NCBI RefSeq assembly: GCF_014534745.1
Contig: NZ_JACVVP010000012.1
Location: 62,001 to 126,000 of the forward strand
Source: Flammeovirga sp. EKP202
GTDB lineage: Bacteria > Bacteroidota > Bacteroidia > Cytophagales > Flammeovirgaceae
Direction: 5' to 3'
Length of the DNA: 64,000 bases
Under the pieces are notes generated by a model, which was not told the origin of the DNA, ran no database searches, and worked only from the letters and a program-made list of their open reading frames with translations. Of the stretch, positions 19,324-27,795 are shown piece after piece; positions within the stretch are counted from its first letter, which is position 1; each line of letters opens with the position of its first letter. Both the position numbers and the translations under genes were made by a program.

Positions 19324-20043
19324 ATGAGAGAAGAGGTTAGAGGGAAGAAGGAAGAGTTAAGAGAAGCTGAGGTGCGTGAAAACGACAATCACCTCTTACC
19401 TCATACTTTTTCCCTCAAACCTCCGATTATAGGTTTAACCAAAGAAAGTTTTTACGACTCTGAAGCGGATCAAATTGTTCGTTGGCTGAACAATGGCATT
19501 GACATTATTCACCTTCGAAAACCTAATGCCACTGAAGAGGAGATCAAAAACTTACTAGAAATTATCCCTGCTCATTTTCACTATAGAATAACTATTCACC
19601 AACATTATCATCTTACTAAAGAATATAATGTAGGTGGCATTCACTTTAAGGAATCTCAAAGGAAGGAATTAAAGTTAGAAGCGTTAAAAGATTGGAAAAA
19701 GAAAGGGTTACGATTGAGTTCCTCTGTACATCAGATGGACGAGATTTCAGAAATCCCGACACTTTTCAATTACTTGTTTCTGAGTCCGGTATTTGATAGC
19801 ACTTCAAAAATCGGGTACAATTCCAACAAAGAGATTCTGAAAAGGATGAAAAAGGAACGTTTTCCGCATCATCAAATCATTGCATTAGGAGGTATCACTC
19901 CTAAAACTCTTTCAATGTTAGATGGGTCTTCATTTACAGGAGTAGCAATTTTGGGATACTTATGGAATGCTTCTTCAGCAGAAATCAAAAATAAAGCCTT
20001 CGAATTACAATCGTCATGGAAAACACTCGACCTAATGCCTTAA
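19324..20043 (+). CDS. TenI/ThiE-like protein (probable thiazole tautomerase), odd N-terminus
   Basis: TIM-barrel relative of thiamin-phosphate synthase. PPIIGLTKESF, IDIIHLRKPNATEEEI, IGGIHFKESQ-like VGGIHFKES, LSSSVHQMDEI, FLSPVFDSTSKIGY and IALGGITPKT follow the ThiE/TenI order, but the ThiE catalytic pattern is weak and a second, canonical ThiE lies two genes downstream. A TenI-type tautomerase of the thiazole phosphate carboxylate is therefore more likely (inference). The first 31 residues are highly charged and are encoded by an imperfect purine/pyrimidine inverted repeat (GAGGTTAGAGG at 19333-19343, CCTCTTACCTC at 19392-19402) rather than by family sequence. ATG 19324 is one base after the thiC stop; thiD overlaps its end by 28 bases. 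Confidence 0.8.
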   Translation: MREEVRGKKEELREAEVRENDNHLLPHTFSLKPPIIGLTKESFYDSEADQIVRWLNNGIDIIHLRKPNATEEEIKNLLEIIPAHFHYRITIHQHYHLTKEYNVGGIHFKESQRKELKLEALKDWKKKGLRLSSSVHQMDEISEIPTLFNYLFLSPVFDSTSKIGYNSNKEILKRMKKERFPHHQIIALGGITPKTLSMLDGSSFTGVAILGYLWNASSAEIKNKAFELQSSWKTLDLMP

Positions 20044-20777
20044 TACTTGCAGGGTTTGATCCCTCAGCCGGAGCTGGCGTATTGTCAGATGTCAAAACTT
20101 TTGAAGCACATGATGTTCATGCCTTCGGAATTTGTACAGCCCTGACCTATCAGACCGGTGAAGATTTTATAGGGATGAACTGGGTAAGTGCTGATGTGAT
20201 TACCGCACAGCTTTTACCGATTATAGAACGCTACCCTATTCATGTATTAAAAATCGGTATCGTTGAGAATTTCCAGTTGATGAGCCATTGGATTGACCTT
20301 ATCAAAGGATTTTACCCGATGTGTAAAGTAGTACTCGATCCTGTATTGAGTGCGAGTGCAGGCTTTGATTTTCATAATGAAGCAACCATTCGTCAGTTGG
20401 ACAAAGTTTTAAAGAAAGTGGACGTAATCACTCCCAATTGGAAAGAGATGCAACAGCTTTCTGACAACGATCCAATAGAAGAAGCCATCAAAATCAGTCA
20501 GTCAACTCACGTTCTTCTAAAAGGAGGACATCATCCCACAGAAAAAGGTACTGACTCACTGATTTACAAAGGTGAAATCACCAAAATTGAAGGTCGTGAA
20601 ATGGAGATTTTCGAAAAACATGGTTCAGGTTGCGTATTGGCATCGTCCATCAGCAGTTACCTCGCCCATGGAAAATCTATTGAAGAAGCTTGCCGTTTAG
20701 GTAAAATTTATATCGAAGATTACCTAGCAAGTGACCTCAGTAAATTTGGACAGCATCATTTCATAACAATATCATGA
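20016..20777 (+). CDS. thiD: ThiD, HMP/HMP-phosphate kinase
   Basis: Phosphorylates 4-amino-5-hydroxymethyl-2-methylpyrimidine and its phosphate to HMP-PP, the pyrimidine donor for ThiE. NALILAGFDPSAGAGVLSDV (about 7-26) is the ribokinase-like substrate loop; KVVLDPVLSASAGF and VLLKGGHH are conserved, and EKHGSGCVLASSISSYLA holds the GxGC anion hole and catalytic Cys/Asp-equivalent region. At 253 residues it is a stand-alone kinase, not fused to ThiE. It overlaps the preceding gene by 28 bases and the next by 4 (ATGA), so translation is coupled. Confidence 0.94.
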   Translation: MENTRPNALILAGFDPSAGAGVLSDVKTFEAHDVHAFGICTALTYQTGEDFIGMNWVSADVITAQLLPIIERYPIHVLKIGIVENFQLMSHWIDLIKGFYPMCKVVLDPVLSASAGFDFHNEATIRQLDKVLKKVDVITPNWKEMQQLSDNDPIEEAIKISQSTHVLLKGGHHPTEKGTDSLIYKGEITKIEGREMEIFEKHGSGCVLASSISSYLAHGKSIEEACRLGKIYIEDYLASDLSKFGQHHFITIS

Positions 20778-21418
20778 TACACAAACTACATTACATTTCG
20801 ACTGAGAAAAAAGACAAAAACCACCTCGTACATATTCAAGAGGCGTGTGAGTCGGGTTGTCGCTGGATTCAATTAAGAGCCAAAGACATCAGTACTGAAG
20901 ACTATATTACTCTAGCGAAAAAAGCGAAAGTAATCACAGATCTTCATAATGCTATTCTTCTCATCAACGATCGCCCCGATGTGGCCAAGGCTGTAAATGC
21001 AGATGGCGTACATGTAGGGAAAGAAGATATTTCTCCAGCGGAAGCAAGAGAAATTTTGGGAGAAGGAAAGATTGTAGGAGGTACAGCCAATACCATTGAA
21101 GACATTCAAAGGTTGTACGATTACGGTGTAGATTATATTGGATTGGGGCCGTTTCGTTTTACACAAACGAAGAAAAAATTGAGTCCAATCTTAGGTTTAG
21201 AAGGCTATCAGTCACTTTTAGACCAATGCAAAGAAAGAGGCATCGATACACCAATTATTGCGATTGGCGGTATTGAAGTGACAGATGTGGAAAGTATACT
21301 AAAAACGGGAGTTCACGGCATCGCTGTTTCAGGCGTCATTGCCAATGCCATCAATCCTGCTGGTGTAGTCACTGTTTTAAAAGATATTTTGAACAGAACT
21401 ACCTCTCCTGTTTTATAA
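20774..21418 (+). CDS. thiE: ThiE, thiamin-phosphate synthase
   Basis: Joins HMP-PP and thiazole phosphate to thiamin monophosphate. The canonical ThiE marks are present: [57 protein letters not shown] and IIAIGGI. At 214 residues it has the standard length. It overlaps thiD by ATGA. Together with the upstream TenI-like gene it gives the operon two ThiE-fold proteins, of which this one is the better match to the synthase. Confidence 0.94.
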   Translation: MIHKLHYISTEKKDKNHLVHIQEACESGCRWIQLRAKDISTEDYITLAKKAKVITDLHNAILLINDRPDVAKAVNADGVHVGKEDISPAEAREILGEGKIVGGTANTIEDIQRLYDYGVDYIGLGPFRFTQTKKKLSPILGLEGYQSLLDQCKERGIDTPIIAIGGIEVTDVESILKTGVHGIAVSGVIANAINPAGVVTVLKDILNRTTSPVL

Positions 21419-21443
21419 AAAAATCGAAAAAAAAATTATCCTC

Positions 21444-22217
21444 ATGGATCAATTAAAAATAGCTGATAAAACTTTCAATTCTCGCCTTTTCACAGGTACA
21501 GGAAAGTTTATGTCAAATGATCTGATGGAGAAATCTTTAATTGCTTCAGGATCAGAATTAGTCACTGTTGCTCTAAAAAGAGTAGACGTTGACAATCCTG
21601 ATGATGATGTATTAAAGCACCTTCAACACGATCAGTTCAATTTATTACCAAATACTTCTGGTGCTAGAACGGCCAAAGAAGCTGTCTTTGCAGCACAATT
21701 AGCACGTGAAGCACTAGGAACCAACTGGGTAAAATTAGAAATTCACCCCGATCCTAAATATTTAATGCCTGATCCGATTGAAACACTACAAGCGGCAGAG
21801 GAATTAAAGAAATTAGGTTTTGTGGTATTGCCTTATATCCATGCTGATCCGGTTTTATGTAAAAGATTGGAAGAAGTAGGATGTGATGCAGTAATGCCTT
21901 TAGGTGCTCCAATTGGAAGTAACAAAGGACTGAAAACATTAGATTTCTTAGAAATCATCATTGAACAAAGTAACGTTCCTGTTGTTGTTGATGCAGGTAT
22001 CGGTGCCCCTTCTCATGCAGCACATGCCATGGAATTAGGAGCAGATGCAGTTTTAGTCAACACTGCCATTGCTGTTGCCGGAGACCCTGTTGCTATGGGT
22101 AAAGCATTCGGTCAAGCAGTAGAAGCAGGTAGAGCGGCACACTTAGCACAAGTTGCTCAACCAAGAGTAACTGCTGAAGCTAGTTCGCCATTAACAGGAT
22201 TTTTGAACCAACTTTAA
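21444..22217 (+). CDS. thiG: ThiG, thiazole synthase
   Basis: Forms the thiazole ring from deoxyxylulose-5-phosphate, dehydroglycine and ThiS thiocarboxylate. Recognised from [12 protein letters not shown] (about 10-21), the [12 protein letters not shown] block with the Lys that forms the Schiff base, [46 protein letters not shown] and [20 protein letters not shown]. At 257 residues it is full length. ATG 21444 follows thiE by 25 bases. The next gene, thiH, starts after a 99-base spacer of purine-rich then pyrimidine-rich sequence. Confidence 0.96.
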   Translation: MDQLKIADKTFNSRLFTGTGKFMSNDLMEKSLIASGSELVTVALKRVDVDNPDDDVLKHLQHDQFNLLPNTSGARTAKEAVFAAQLAREALGTNWVKLEIHPDPKYLMPDPIETLQAAEELKKLGFVVLPYIHADPVLCKRLEEVGCDAVMPLGAPIGSNKGLKTLDFLEIIIEQSNVPVVVDAGIGAPSHAAHAMELGADAVLVNTAIAVAGDPVAMGKAFGQAVEAGRAAHLAQVAQPRVTAEASSPLTGFLNQL

Positions 22218-22316
22218 TGTTGAGGTAAGAGGTAAGACGTTAGAGGTAAGAGGTAGAGATTCAGATTTCTCTCTCCTTTTCCCTGTTTCTCTTCCCTGTT
22301 CCCTCTTCCCTGACTT
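22218..22316. repeat. Purine/pyrimidine-biased spacer element between thiG and thiH
   Basis: The left part repeats GAGGTAAGAGGTAAGA (22222-22237) and AGAGGTAAGAGGTAGAGA (22242-22259); the right part is a C/T tract with TTCCCTG repeats (about 22266-22313). The halves are roughly complementary with mismatches, so they could form a long weak hairpin. The same style of sequence encodes the N-terminus of the TenI-like gene at 19324-19418. Confidence 0.6.
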
Positions 22317-23423
22317 ATGTATCAAGATTTATTTTATCAACATAATTGGGATGAAGTAAAGGCGAGTATCTACGCCAAAACCGCTCATGATGTGGAGCGT
22401 GCTTTGGGAAAAGAGAAAAGAAATTTAGAAGATTTCAAAGCCTTAATTTCTCCTGCGGCTGCTCCTTATTTAGAGCAGATGGCACAATTAAGTCATCAGT
22501 TGACGAAAAAGAGATTTGGCAACACGATTCAGATGTACACACCAATGTACCTTTCGAATGAGTGTCAAAACATCTGTACGTATTGTGGTTTTTCTTTGGA
22601 CAATAAAGTAAGAAGAAGAACGCTTTCGGACGAAGAGATCATTCGCGAAGCAGAAGCTATTCGTGATATGGGTTTTGAGCACATTCTTTTGGTAACAGGT
22701 GAAGCCAACAGAACGGTGGGCGTAAAGTACATTAAGAACGCCATCAAACTGATGAAACCTTATTTTTCTCATATCTCAATGGAGGTACAACCAATGGACC
22801 AAGATGAATATGAAGAATTGATTGAGGCAGGTTTGAATACCGTTTTGGTATATCAAGAGACTTACCACAAGGAGGATTACAAAAAGCACCACCCGAAAGG
22901 AAAGAAATCTAACTTTGACTACAGAGTTGATACACCGGATCGTTTAGGTAAAGCCGGTATTCATAAGATTGGTGTCGGTGTTTTGATTGGTTTAGAAGAC
23001 TGGAGAACAGATTCATTCTTTACCGCTTTGCATTTGGACTACCTTGAGCGTACCTATTGGCAAACGAAATACTCTATTTCATTTCCTAGATTAAGACCTT
23101 TCTCAGGAGGTTTGGAGCCTAAAGTGGAAATGAATGATAGAGAATTGGTACAGCTGATTTGTGCTTACCGCTTATTTGATGAAGAAGTTGAACTTTCTTT
23201 ATCGACAAGAGAACACCCTATCTTCAGAGATAATATCATCAAGTTAGGTATTACTTCTGCTTCAGCAGGATCGAAAACAAACCCTGGAGGCTATGTAGTG
23301 GAGCCGGAATCATTGGAACAATTTGAAATTTCAGATGAAAGATCTGCTGAAGATTTTGCTGCCATGGTGAAAAGTCAAGGTTACGAAGTAGTTTGGAAGG
23401 ATTGGGATTTAGCACTTCAGTAG
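22317..23423 (+). CDS. thiH: ThiH, 2-iminoacetate synthase (radical SAM)
   Basis: Radical-SAM tyrosine lyase that gives dehydroglycine for ThiG with p-cresol as by-product; anaerobic-type pathway as opposed to glycine oxidase ThiO. SNECQNICTYCGFSLDNKV (about 80-98) contains the CxxxCxxC cluster motif; LLVTGEANRTVGVKYI, ISMEVQPMDQDEYEEL, YKKHHPKGKKSNFDYRVDTP and GVGVLIGLEDWRTD are family blocks. At 368 residues it is full length. ATG 22317 is the only suitable start near the conserved N-terminus. Confidence 0.95.
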   Translation: MYQDLFYQHNWDEVKASIYAKTAHDVERALGKEKRNLEDFKALISPAAAPYLEQMAQLSHQLTKKRFGNTIQMYTPMYLSNECQNICTYCGFSLDNKVRRRTLSDEEIIREAEAIRDMGFEHILLVTGEANRTVGVKYIKNAIKLMKPYFSHISMEVQPMDQDEYEELIEAGLNTVLVYQETYHKEDYKKHHPKGKKSNFDYRVDTPDRLGKAGIHKIGVGVLIGLEDWRTDSFFTALHLDYLERTYWQTKYSISFPRLRPFSGGLEPKVEMNDRELVQLICAYRLFDEEVELSLSTREHPIFRDNIIKLGITSASAGSKTNPGGYVVEPESLEQFEISDERSAEDFAAMVKSQGYEVVWKDWDLALQ

Positions 23424-23424
23424 T

Positions 23425-23442
23425 AACGTAGCCTGCTACGTT
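23425..23442 (+). repeat. Short hairpin between thiH and thiF
   Basis: AACGTAG (23425-23431) pairs perfectly with CTACGTT (23436-23442) over a 4-base loop, just after the thiH stop. No T run follows, so full termination is unlikely; it may protect the 3' end of an upstream mRNA segment. Confidence 0.45.
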
Positions 23443-23489
23443 TAATACTTGGGAAAATCCACAGAAAATGAAGATTTAAGAACTTAATT

Positions 23490-24566
23490 ATGTTGACGAA
23501 AGAAGAATACAAACGATACGACAGACATATCAGGTTAAAAGAGATTGGAGCAGAAGGACAGGAAAAGCTGAAAAATGCTTCTGTTTTGGTGATTGGTGGA
23601 GGTGGATTGGGATGTCCAGTATTACAATATCTTGCGGCAGCAGGAATTGGACATTTGATTATTGTTGATCATGATGTCGTTTCAGTTTCTAATCTTCAAC
23701 GTCAAGTACTTTTTTCCACTTCTGACATTGGCAAACCCAAAGCAGAAGTGATCAAAGATCGCCTCATTGCAATGAACCCTGATTGCAATGTGGAGGTGAT
23801 TCTTCAGCAGTTTTCTAAAGAAAATGCTTTATCCATCATCAAAAAAGCAGATGTGGTGGTAGATGGAACAGATAATTTTTCATCGAGATACCTTATCAAC
23901 GACGCTTGTGTGATAGAAGACAAACCATTGGTTTCCGCCTCTATTCAGAGTTTTGATGGACAACTTTCTGTATTCAACTATAAAGGTGGTCCTACGTATC
24001 GCTGTATTTTCCCTAATCCTCCATCACAAGAAGAAGCTCCAAATTGTAATGAAATTGGAGTAGTTGGTTCTATGGTGGGCATTATGGGAACCATGCAAGC
24101 CACAGAAGTGATTAAGTTGGTCACAGGAGCAGGAAATGTATTAAGCGGACAACTTTTGTTGGTAAGTGGCTTAGATATGCAATTTCAAACATTGAAATTC
24201 AAGAAAAATCCAAAAGTTGCCAACATATCAACATTAGGTGATTATAATTTTGATTTTTGTGCGATTCCTGATGACGAAATTGAGATAAGTTATGAACAAG
24301 TGGAGCAACTACTCACCGACAATGTTGATAACTCAGTGTTAATTGATGTCCGCGAAGAATACGAAAGAGATATTGATGATATTGGCGGGATCAATATCCC
24401 ATTAGCTGAACTGGAAGAAAGGATAGATGAAATTCCGGAGGTGGATCATATCATTTTCTATTGTCAATCGGGGAAAAGAAGTAGAAAGGCGATAGAGATA
24501 TATCAATCTACATTGAATACTACTGCCCAACTTTTTAGCCTAAAAGGAGGAATGGAATTACTCTAA
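23490..24566 (+). CDS. thiF: ThiF/MoeB-type adenylyltransferase with C-terminal rhodanese domain
   Basis: E1-like enzyme that adenylates the Gly-Gly end of ThiS. YDRHIRLKEIGAEGQEKL is the MoeB/ThiF start; VLVIGGGGLGCPVLQYLAAAG (about 31-51, shown in part) binds ATP, and DGTDNFSSRYLINDAC and the Asn-Glu-Gly turn NEIGVVGSMVG follow. A rhodanese domain occupies about residues 265-358, with CQSGKRS as the Cys active-site loop, so sulfur transfer to ThiS could be built in and a separate ThiI rhodanese may be unnecessary (inference). It is the last gene of the operon; no strong terminator is seen after it. It could also serve MoaD, but the context supports ThiS. Confidence 0.92.
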   Translation: MLTKEEYKRYDRHIRLKEIGAEGQEKLKNASVLVIGGGGLGCPVLQYLAAAGIGHLIIVDHDVVSVSNLQRQVLFSTSDIGKPKAEVIKDRLIAMNPDCNVEVILQQFSKENALSIIKKADVVVDGTDNFSSRYLINDACVIEDKPLVSASIQSFDGQLSVFNYKGGPTYRCIFPNPPSQEEAPNCNEIGVVGSMVGIMGTMQATEVIKLVTGAGNVLSGQLLLVSGLDMQFQTLKFKKNPKVANISTLGDYNFDFCAIPDDEIEISYEQVEQLLTDNVDNSVLIDVREEYERDIDDIGGINIPLAELEERIDEIPEVDHIIFYCQSGKRSRKAIEIYQSTLNTTAQLFSLKGGMELL

Positions 24567-24664
24567 AAAGAACGGTTTTGTGCACCTAATATTAACAATA
24601 ATACAAGTCCAAATAATATTTTCTGTTTAACGAAGATTAACCTTCCTTAGCTATTAAAAATTTT

Positions 24665-24672
24665 TATCTTTG
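24665..24672 (+). promoter_or_regulatory. -7 element TATCTTTG directly before the 24677 gene
   Basis: TATCTTTG followed by CGG matches the consensus. It ends only 4 bases before the GTG start codon, so transcription would begin at or within a few bases of that GTG. Confidence 0.65.
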
Positions 24673-24676
24673 CGGA

Positions 24677-25411
24677 GTGAAAGAAAATCTAGTAATAACA
24701 CCGACTTACAACGAGATTGAAAACGTAGAACTAATCATACGTGCTGTTATGAATCTCGAAACTTCATTTGACATGCTGATTGTTGACGATGGATCACCCG
24801 ATGGTACAGGTCAAAAAGTCAAAGAGTTAATCAAAGAATTTCCTAACCGCCTTTTTTTAGAAGAAAGAACGGAGAAAAATGGATTAGGAACGGCGTATAT
24901 ACATGGTTTCAAATGGGCATTAGAGAGAGATTATCAATTCATTTATGAAATGGATGCCGATTTTTCTCACAATCCAAATGATCTTGAAAAGCTGTATAAA
25001 GCCTGTAAAGAAGATGGTTTTGATATGTCGATTGGTTCTAGATACAAATCAGGTGTCAACGTGGTCAATTGGCCAATGGGAAGAGTACTGATGTCTTACT
25101 TTGCAAGTAAATACGTTCAGTTTGTGACGGGTCTTCCAATCAACGATACTACAGCCGGCTTCAAATGTTATACTAATAAAGTGCTAAATACCATCCTTAC
25201 AAAGGACACGATTCACTTTGTAGGCTATGCTTTCCAAATTGAAATGAAGTTCAAAACGTGGATGTACGGTTACAAAATTAAAGAGGTACCCATTGTATTT
25301 ACAGATAGAACAAGAGGCACTTCAAAAATGAGTACAAGTATTTTCAAAGAAGCATTTTTTGGTGTAATAACACTAAAAATCAGAAGCTACTTCAGAAAGT
25401 TTCAAGCGTAA
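24677..25411 (+). CDS. Polyprenol-phosphate mannosyltransferase-like GT2 glycosyltransferase
   Basis: GT2 enzyme of the dolichyl-phosphate mannose synthase (DPM1) type, which transfers a sugar from a nucleotide sugar to a polyprenyl phosphate at the inner face of the membrane. The conserved blocks are at the very N-terminus: LVITPTYNEIENV (about 5-17), LIVDDGSPDGTG (about 34-45), EMDADFSHNP (about 91-100) and GSRYKSGVNVVNWP. No membrane anchor is present, as in short DPM1 forms. The GTG start is supported because the family fold begins within five residues of it and a consensus -7 element sits immediately upstream. A strong terminator follows. Sugar and acceptor are not determined. Confidence 0.88.
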   Translation: MKENLVITPTYNEIENVELIIRAVMNLETSFDMLIVDDGSPDGTGQKVKELIKEFPNRLFLEERTEKNGLGTAYIHGFKWALERDYQFIYEMDADFSHNPNDLEKLYKACKEDGFDMSIGSRYKSGVNVVNWPMGRVLMSYFASKYVQFVTGLPINDTTAGFKCYTNKVLNTILTKDTIHFVGYAFQIEMKFKTWMYGYKIKEVPIVFTDRTRGTSKMSTSIFKEAFFGVITLKIRSYFRKFQA

Positions 25412-25453
25412 ATAAGAAGAATTATATACCTCTTAAAAGGTTATTATATATAG

Positions 25454-25495
25454 AAAACTCCCACTGAAATGAATGCATTTCGGTGGGAGTTTTTA
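25454..25495. terminator. Bidirectional terminator
   Basis: AAAACTCCCACTGAAAT (25454-25470) pairs with ATTTCGGTGGGAGTTTT (25477-25493) with one mismatch, flanked by A and T runs, between the convergent glycosyltransferase genes. Confidence 0.92.
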
Positions 25496-25514
25496 TTTGT
25501 CTAGAGACTTGATA

Positions 25515-26264
25515 TTATTTATTCTTAAACTTGCCAATACCCAAAAACTTATAGACTTGAGCTTTGTATTTCCTTACGTGTTTGTCAAACTTATATTGAA
25601 TCGCCAATCGTTGTTTCTCTTCTGGGTTCATCGTACGTCTATGCCACCCAATATGATCAACAATCTGATAATCAGTCAATAGAGAAGTAAATCCTAATTT
25701 TGAGTAAGCAGCAGAAATTGTCTGTTCGATAGGTCTTTCATAAGAAGAGTAAGGAGCCACTTTTTTGTAGTTTTCCAATTTTATCAAACTTGGAGAGAAA
25801 GATAACGGCTCTTCTTCAATGTGATAGTAACTCTTATTTTCAATCGTCACTTTTTTATTTTCATCGATAAGGCGCTCTACCTCTTCCTTATTTCTCAACC
25901 AAAGTGATAAATACTGGGGGTGCTCCACTAAAACTTTGACAGATTTTTCTATAAATCCTTTTTCCAAGAAGATCCAATCATCTTCCATATGGAAAACATA
26001 ATCGCTTTTTACCGTAGCGTAAGCCTTATCAATACTATTGAGCTGACCTAGTCGCTTACCATTACAGATATATCTAAAGTAAGAGGGTTTATCTTCCAGT
26101 AATTTTTGAAGTTCCTTTTCTTTATTAGAGTCCTCAATAATGATGAATTCATCGATGGGATAAGTATTCATTTCAAGGAAACTATCTAAAGTCTCACTTA
26201 ATAAATCCAGGCGTTCGCAACTTGTTAAAACAACGCTGACGGATACTTTTTCTTTATTACTCAT
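25515..26264 (-). CDS. GT2-family glycosyltransferase
   Basis: Predicted glycosyltransferase for a surface glycan or lipopolysaccharide core. VSVVLTSCERLDLLSETLDS is the GT-A N-terminal strand and helix; IIIEDSN and the metal-binding HMEDDW (DxD-like) follow. I start it at ATG 26264, inside the end of the upstream gene (overlap ATGAGTAA, 8 bases); the longer frame from 26288 adds eight residues unlike the family. It is the last gene of an operon with the double glycosyltransferase and the MsbA-like exporter, which suggests the three assemble and export one glycolipid. Confidence 0.82.
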   Translation of the reverse strand: MSNKEKVSVSVVLTSCERLDLLSETLDSFLEMNTYPIDEFIIIEDSNKEKELQKLLEDKPSYFRYICNGKRLGQLNSIDKAYATVKSDYVFHMEDDWIFLEKGFIEKSVKVLVEHPQYLSLWLRNKEEVERLIDENKKVTIENKSYYHIEEEPLSFSPSLIKLENYKKVAPYSSYERPIEQTISAAYSKLGFTSLLTDYQIVDHIGWHRRTMNPEEKQRLAIQYKFDKHVRKYKAQVYKFLGIGKFKNK

Positions 26265-27795
26265 AATATTTCTGTATTCCATTATCACAAAACGCTAATT
26301 TATTGTCGATTGCATTCTGTAATAATTCATCATTAACGCCTAAATTTCCTCTTGATCTTTCTTCATGATAGATATGATAAGCAACAGCTCCAAACCTGAA
26401 ATTAATTCTCTTAATTCCTGAATTCAGCATTCTTACCACAAACTCACTGTCTTCTCTACCCCACCCTTTAAAATCTTCATTAAAGCCATTGATACGGTCA
26501 ATATCTTCTTTCCAGAAACCCATATTGCACCCTTTGGTACCAATATCAGTTTTCTTTCTCTTAGAAAATAGTGACGATAAAAGTGGACTATTAATCGCAT
26601 TAAGATGGTTTTTGATGCCTTTGCTAAAGAAGGACATCGAAGATTTATTTTCTTTCTTCAACGCTTCACTCGCCTCTTCGCTGATCATTACTCTACTACC
26701 TTGGTAATAGCGACCTTTCTTGACCTTAAGGATATAACTTTTAATAAAGTCTTTGCCAAGAATCATATCACCATCCACCATGATGATAAAATCCTTTGAT
26801 GCTTTTGCTATGGCTTTATTTCTAATTTCAGCTAATCTAAAACCACTGTCTTCATGCCATACATGATGTATATTGAGTCTATCTCTGAAAGAATCGATCA
26901 GTTCTTTGGTCTCCGAAGTAGAACCGTCATCAGCAATGATCACTTCATCAGGAAGGACAGTTTGTGCGGCCACACTTTGAAGTACTAAATCTAACTCTTG
27001 TGTCTTATTATAAGTAGTGATGACTAAAGAGTTAGACACACTTTTATTTCTTTCAAACAGCTTAAAATATTTATAGAAAACGCCCATTGTATTGGACATT
27101 GAAATCAAAATACCTCTCCAACCATATAGAAAACCTCTCTTCAAGAAGTAATTATCCAAGAAAGAAACAAAGGTTTTGAATACAATCATCCATGGACCAC
27201 TATTCTTTCTTCTGTAATGTTGGTCTGCATAGAGATCTGAATAGTATTGAAGTTTTTGCAATAATTCAGAAGCATTATCAAATGCATCATGCAAAAGTTT
27301 ACCTTTCAGGTTGACTACTTTTACGTTTTCTAGATTAATAGACTCATGCACCTGTACATCGTGGTAGCGTGTCGCAGTTCTATTAAACAGTCTGATTATT
27401 TTATCATTATTCCAGTTACAGCCATTGACTATTTTGCCTTTATAAGCATTTAGTCTATGAACTTTTCCTACTTGATTGTCTTGCAATTTCAGATTCGAAA
27501 GTTCATTAATGAGCTGTTCTGTAGGATATTCATCACTGTCTATTGATAAAACCCAATCGTTTTTAGCATGTGATGCTGCCAGATTTTTTAATGGACCAAA
27601 ACCAATAAATTCAGAATGATGAATTTTTACATTATCGAATTGTGCTGCTATCTCTAAAGTTTGATCAGTAGAGCCATTGTCAAGCAAAATAATTTCTTCA
27701 AATGCATCAAGGCTTTTCAGGCACTTTTCTATGGTCGGTTCTGCATTTTTTACAATGATAGCAACAGTAATATTTTTAATTTTCTTATCTGTCAT
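26257..27795 (-). CDS. Two-domain glycosyltransferase (WaaE/LgtF-like + GT2 with 7C domain)
   Basis: Fusion of two GT2 domains. N-terminal (about residues 5-240): VAIIVKNAEPTIEKCLKSL, ILLDNGSTDQTLEIA, IGFGPLKNLAASHA and LSIDSDEYP match WaaE/LgtF-type core glucosyltransferases. C-terminal (about 255-500): LVITTYNKTQELDLVLQS, IIADDGSTSETKEL, IMVDGDMIL and a late GWGREDSEFVVRM block that matches the galactosyltransferase-like 7C segment. I start at ATG 27795 within the exporter gene end (11-base overlap), giving 512 residues. It probably adds two sugars in sequence to a glycolipid; the sugars are unknown. Confidence 0.85.
   Translation of the reverse strand: MTDKKIKNITVAIIVKNAEPTIEKCLKSLDAFEEIILLDNGSTDQTLEIAAQFDNVKIHHSEFIGFGPLKNLAASHAKNDWVLSIDSDEYPTEQLINELSNLKLQDNQVGKVHRLNAYKGKIVNGCNWNNDKIIRLFNRTATRYHDVQVHESINLENVKVVNLKGKLLHDAFDNASELLQKLQYYSDLYADQHYRRKNSGPWMIVFKTFVSFLDNYFLKRGFLYGWRGILISMSNTMGVFYKYFKLFERNKSVSNSLVITTYNKTQELDLVLQSVAAQTVLPDEVIIADDGSTSETKELIDSFRDRLNIHHVWHEDSGFRLAEIRNKAIAKASKDFIIMVDGDMILGKDFIKSYILKVKKGRYYQGSRVMISEEASEALKKENKSSMSFFSKGIKNHLNAINSPLLSSLFSKRKKTDIGTKGCNMGFWKEDIDRINGFNEDFKGWGREDSEFVVRMLNSGIKRINFRFGAVAYHIYHEERSRGNLGVNDELLQNAIDNKLAFCDNGIQKYYE

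Noticed and set aside
19333-22313. CRISPR-like or tandem repeat array in the thi operon spacers
   Set aside because: The units are degenerate, not evenly spaced and partly coding; no cas genes are present.
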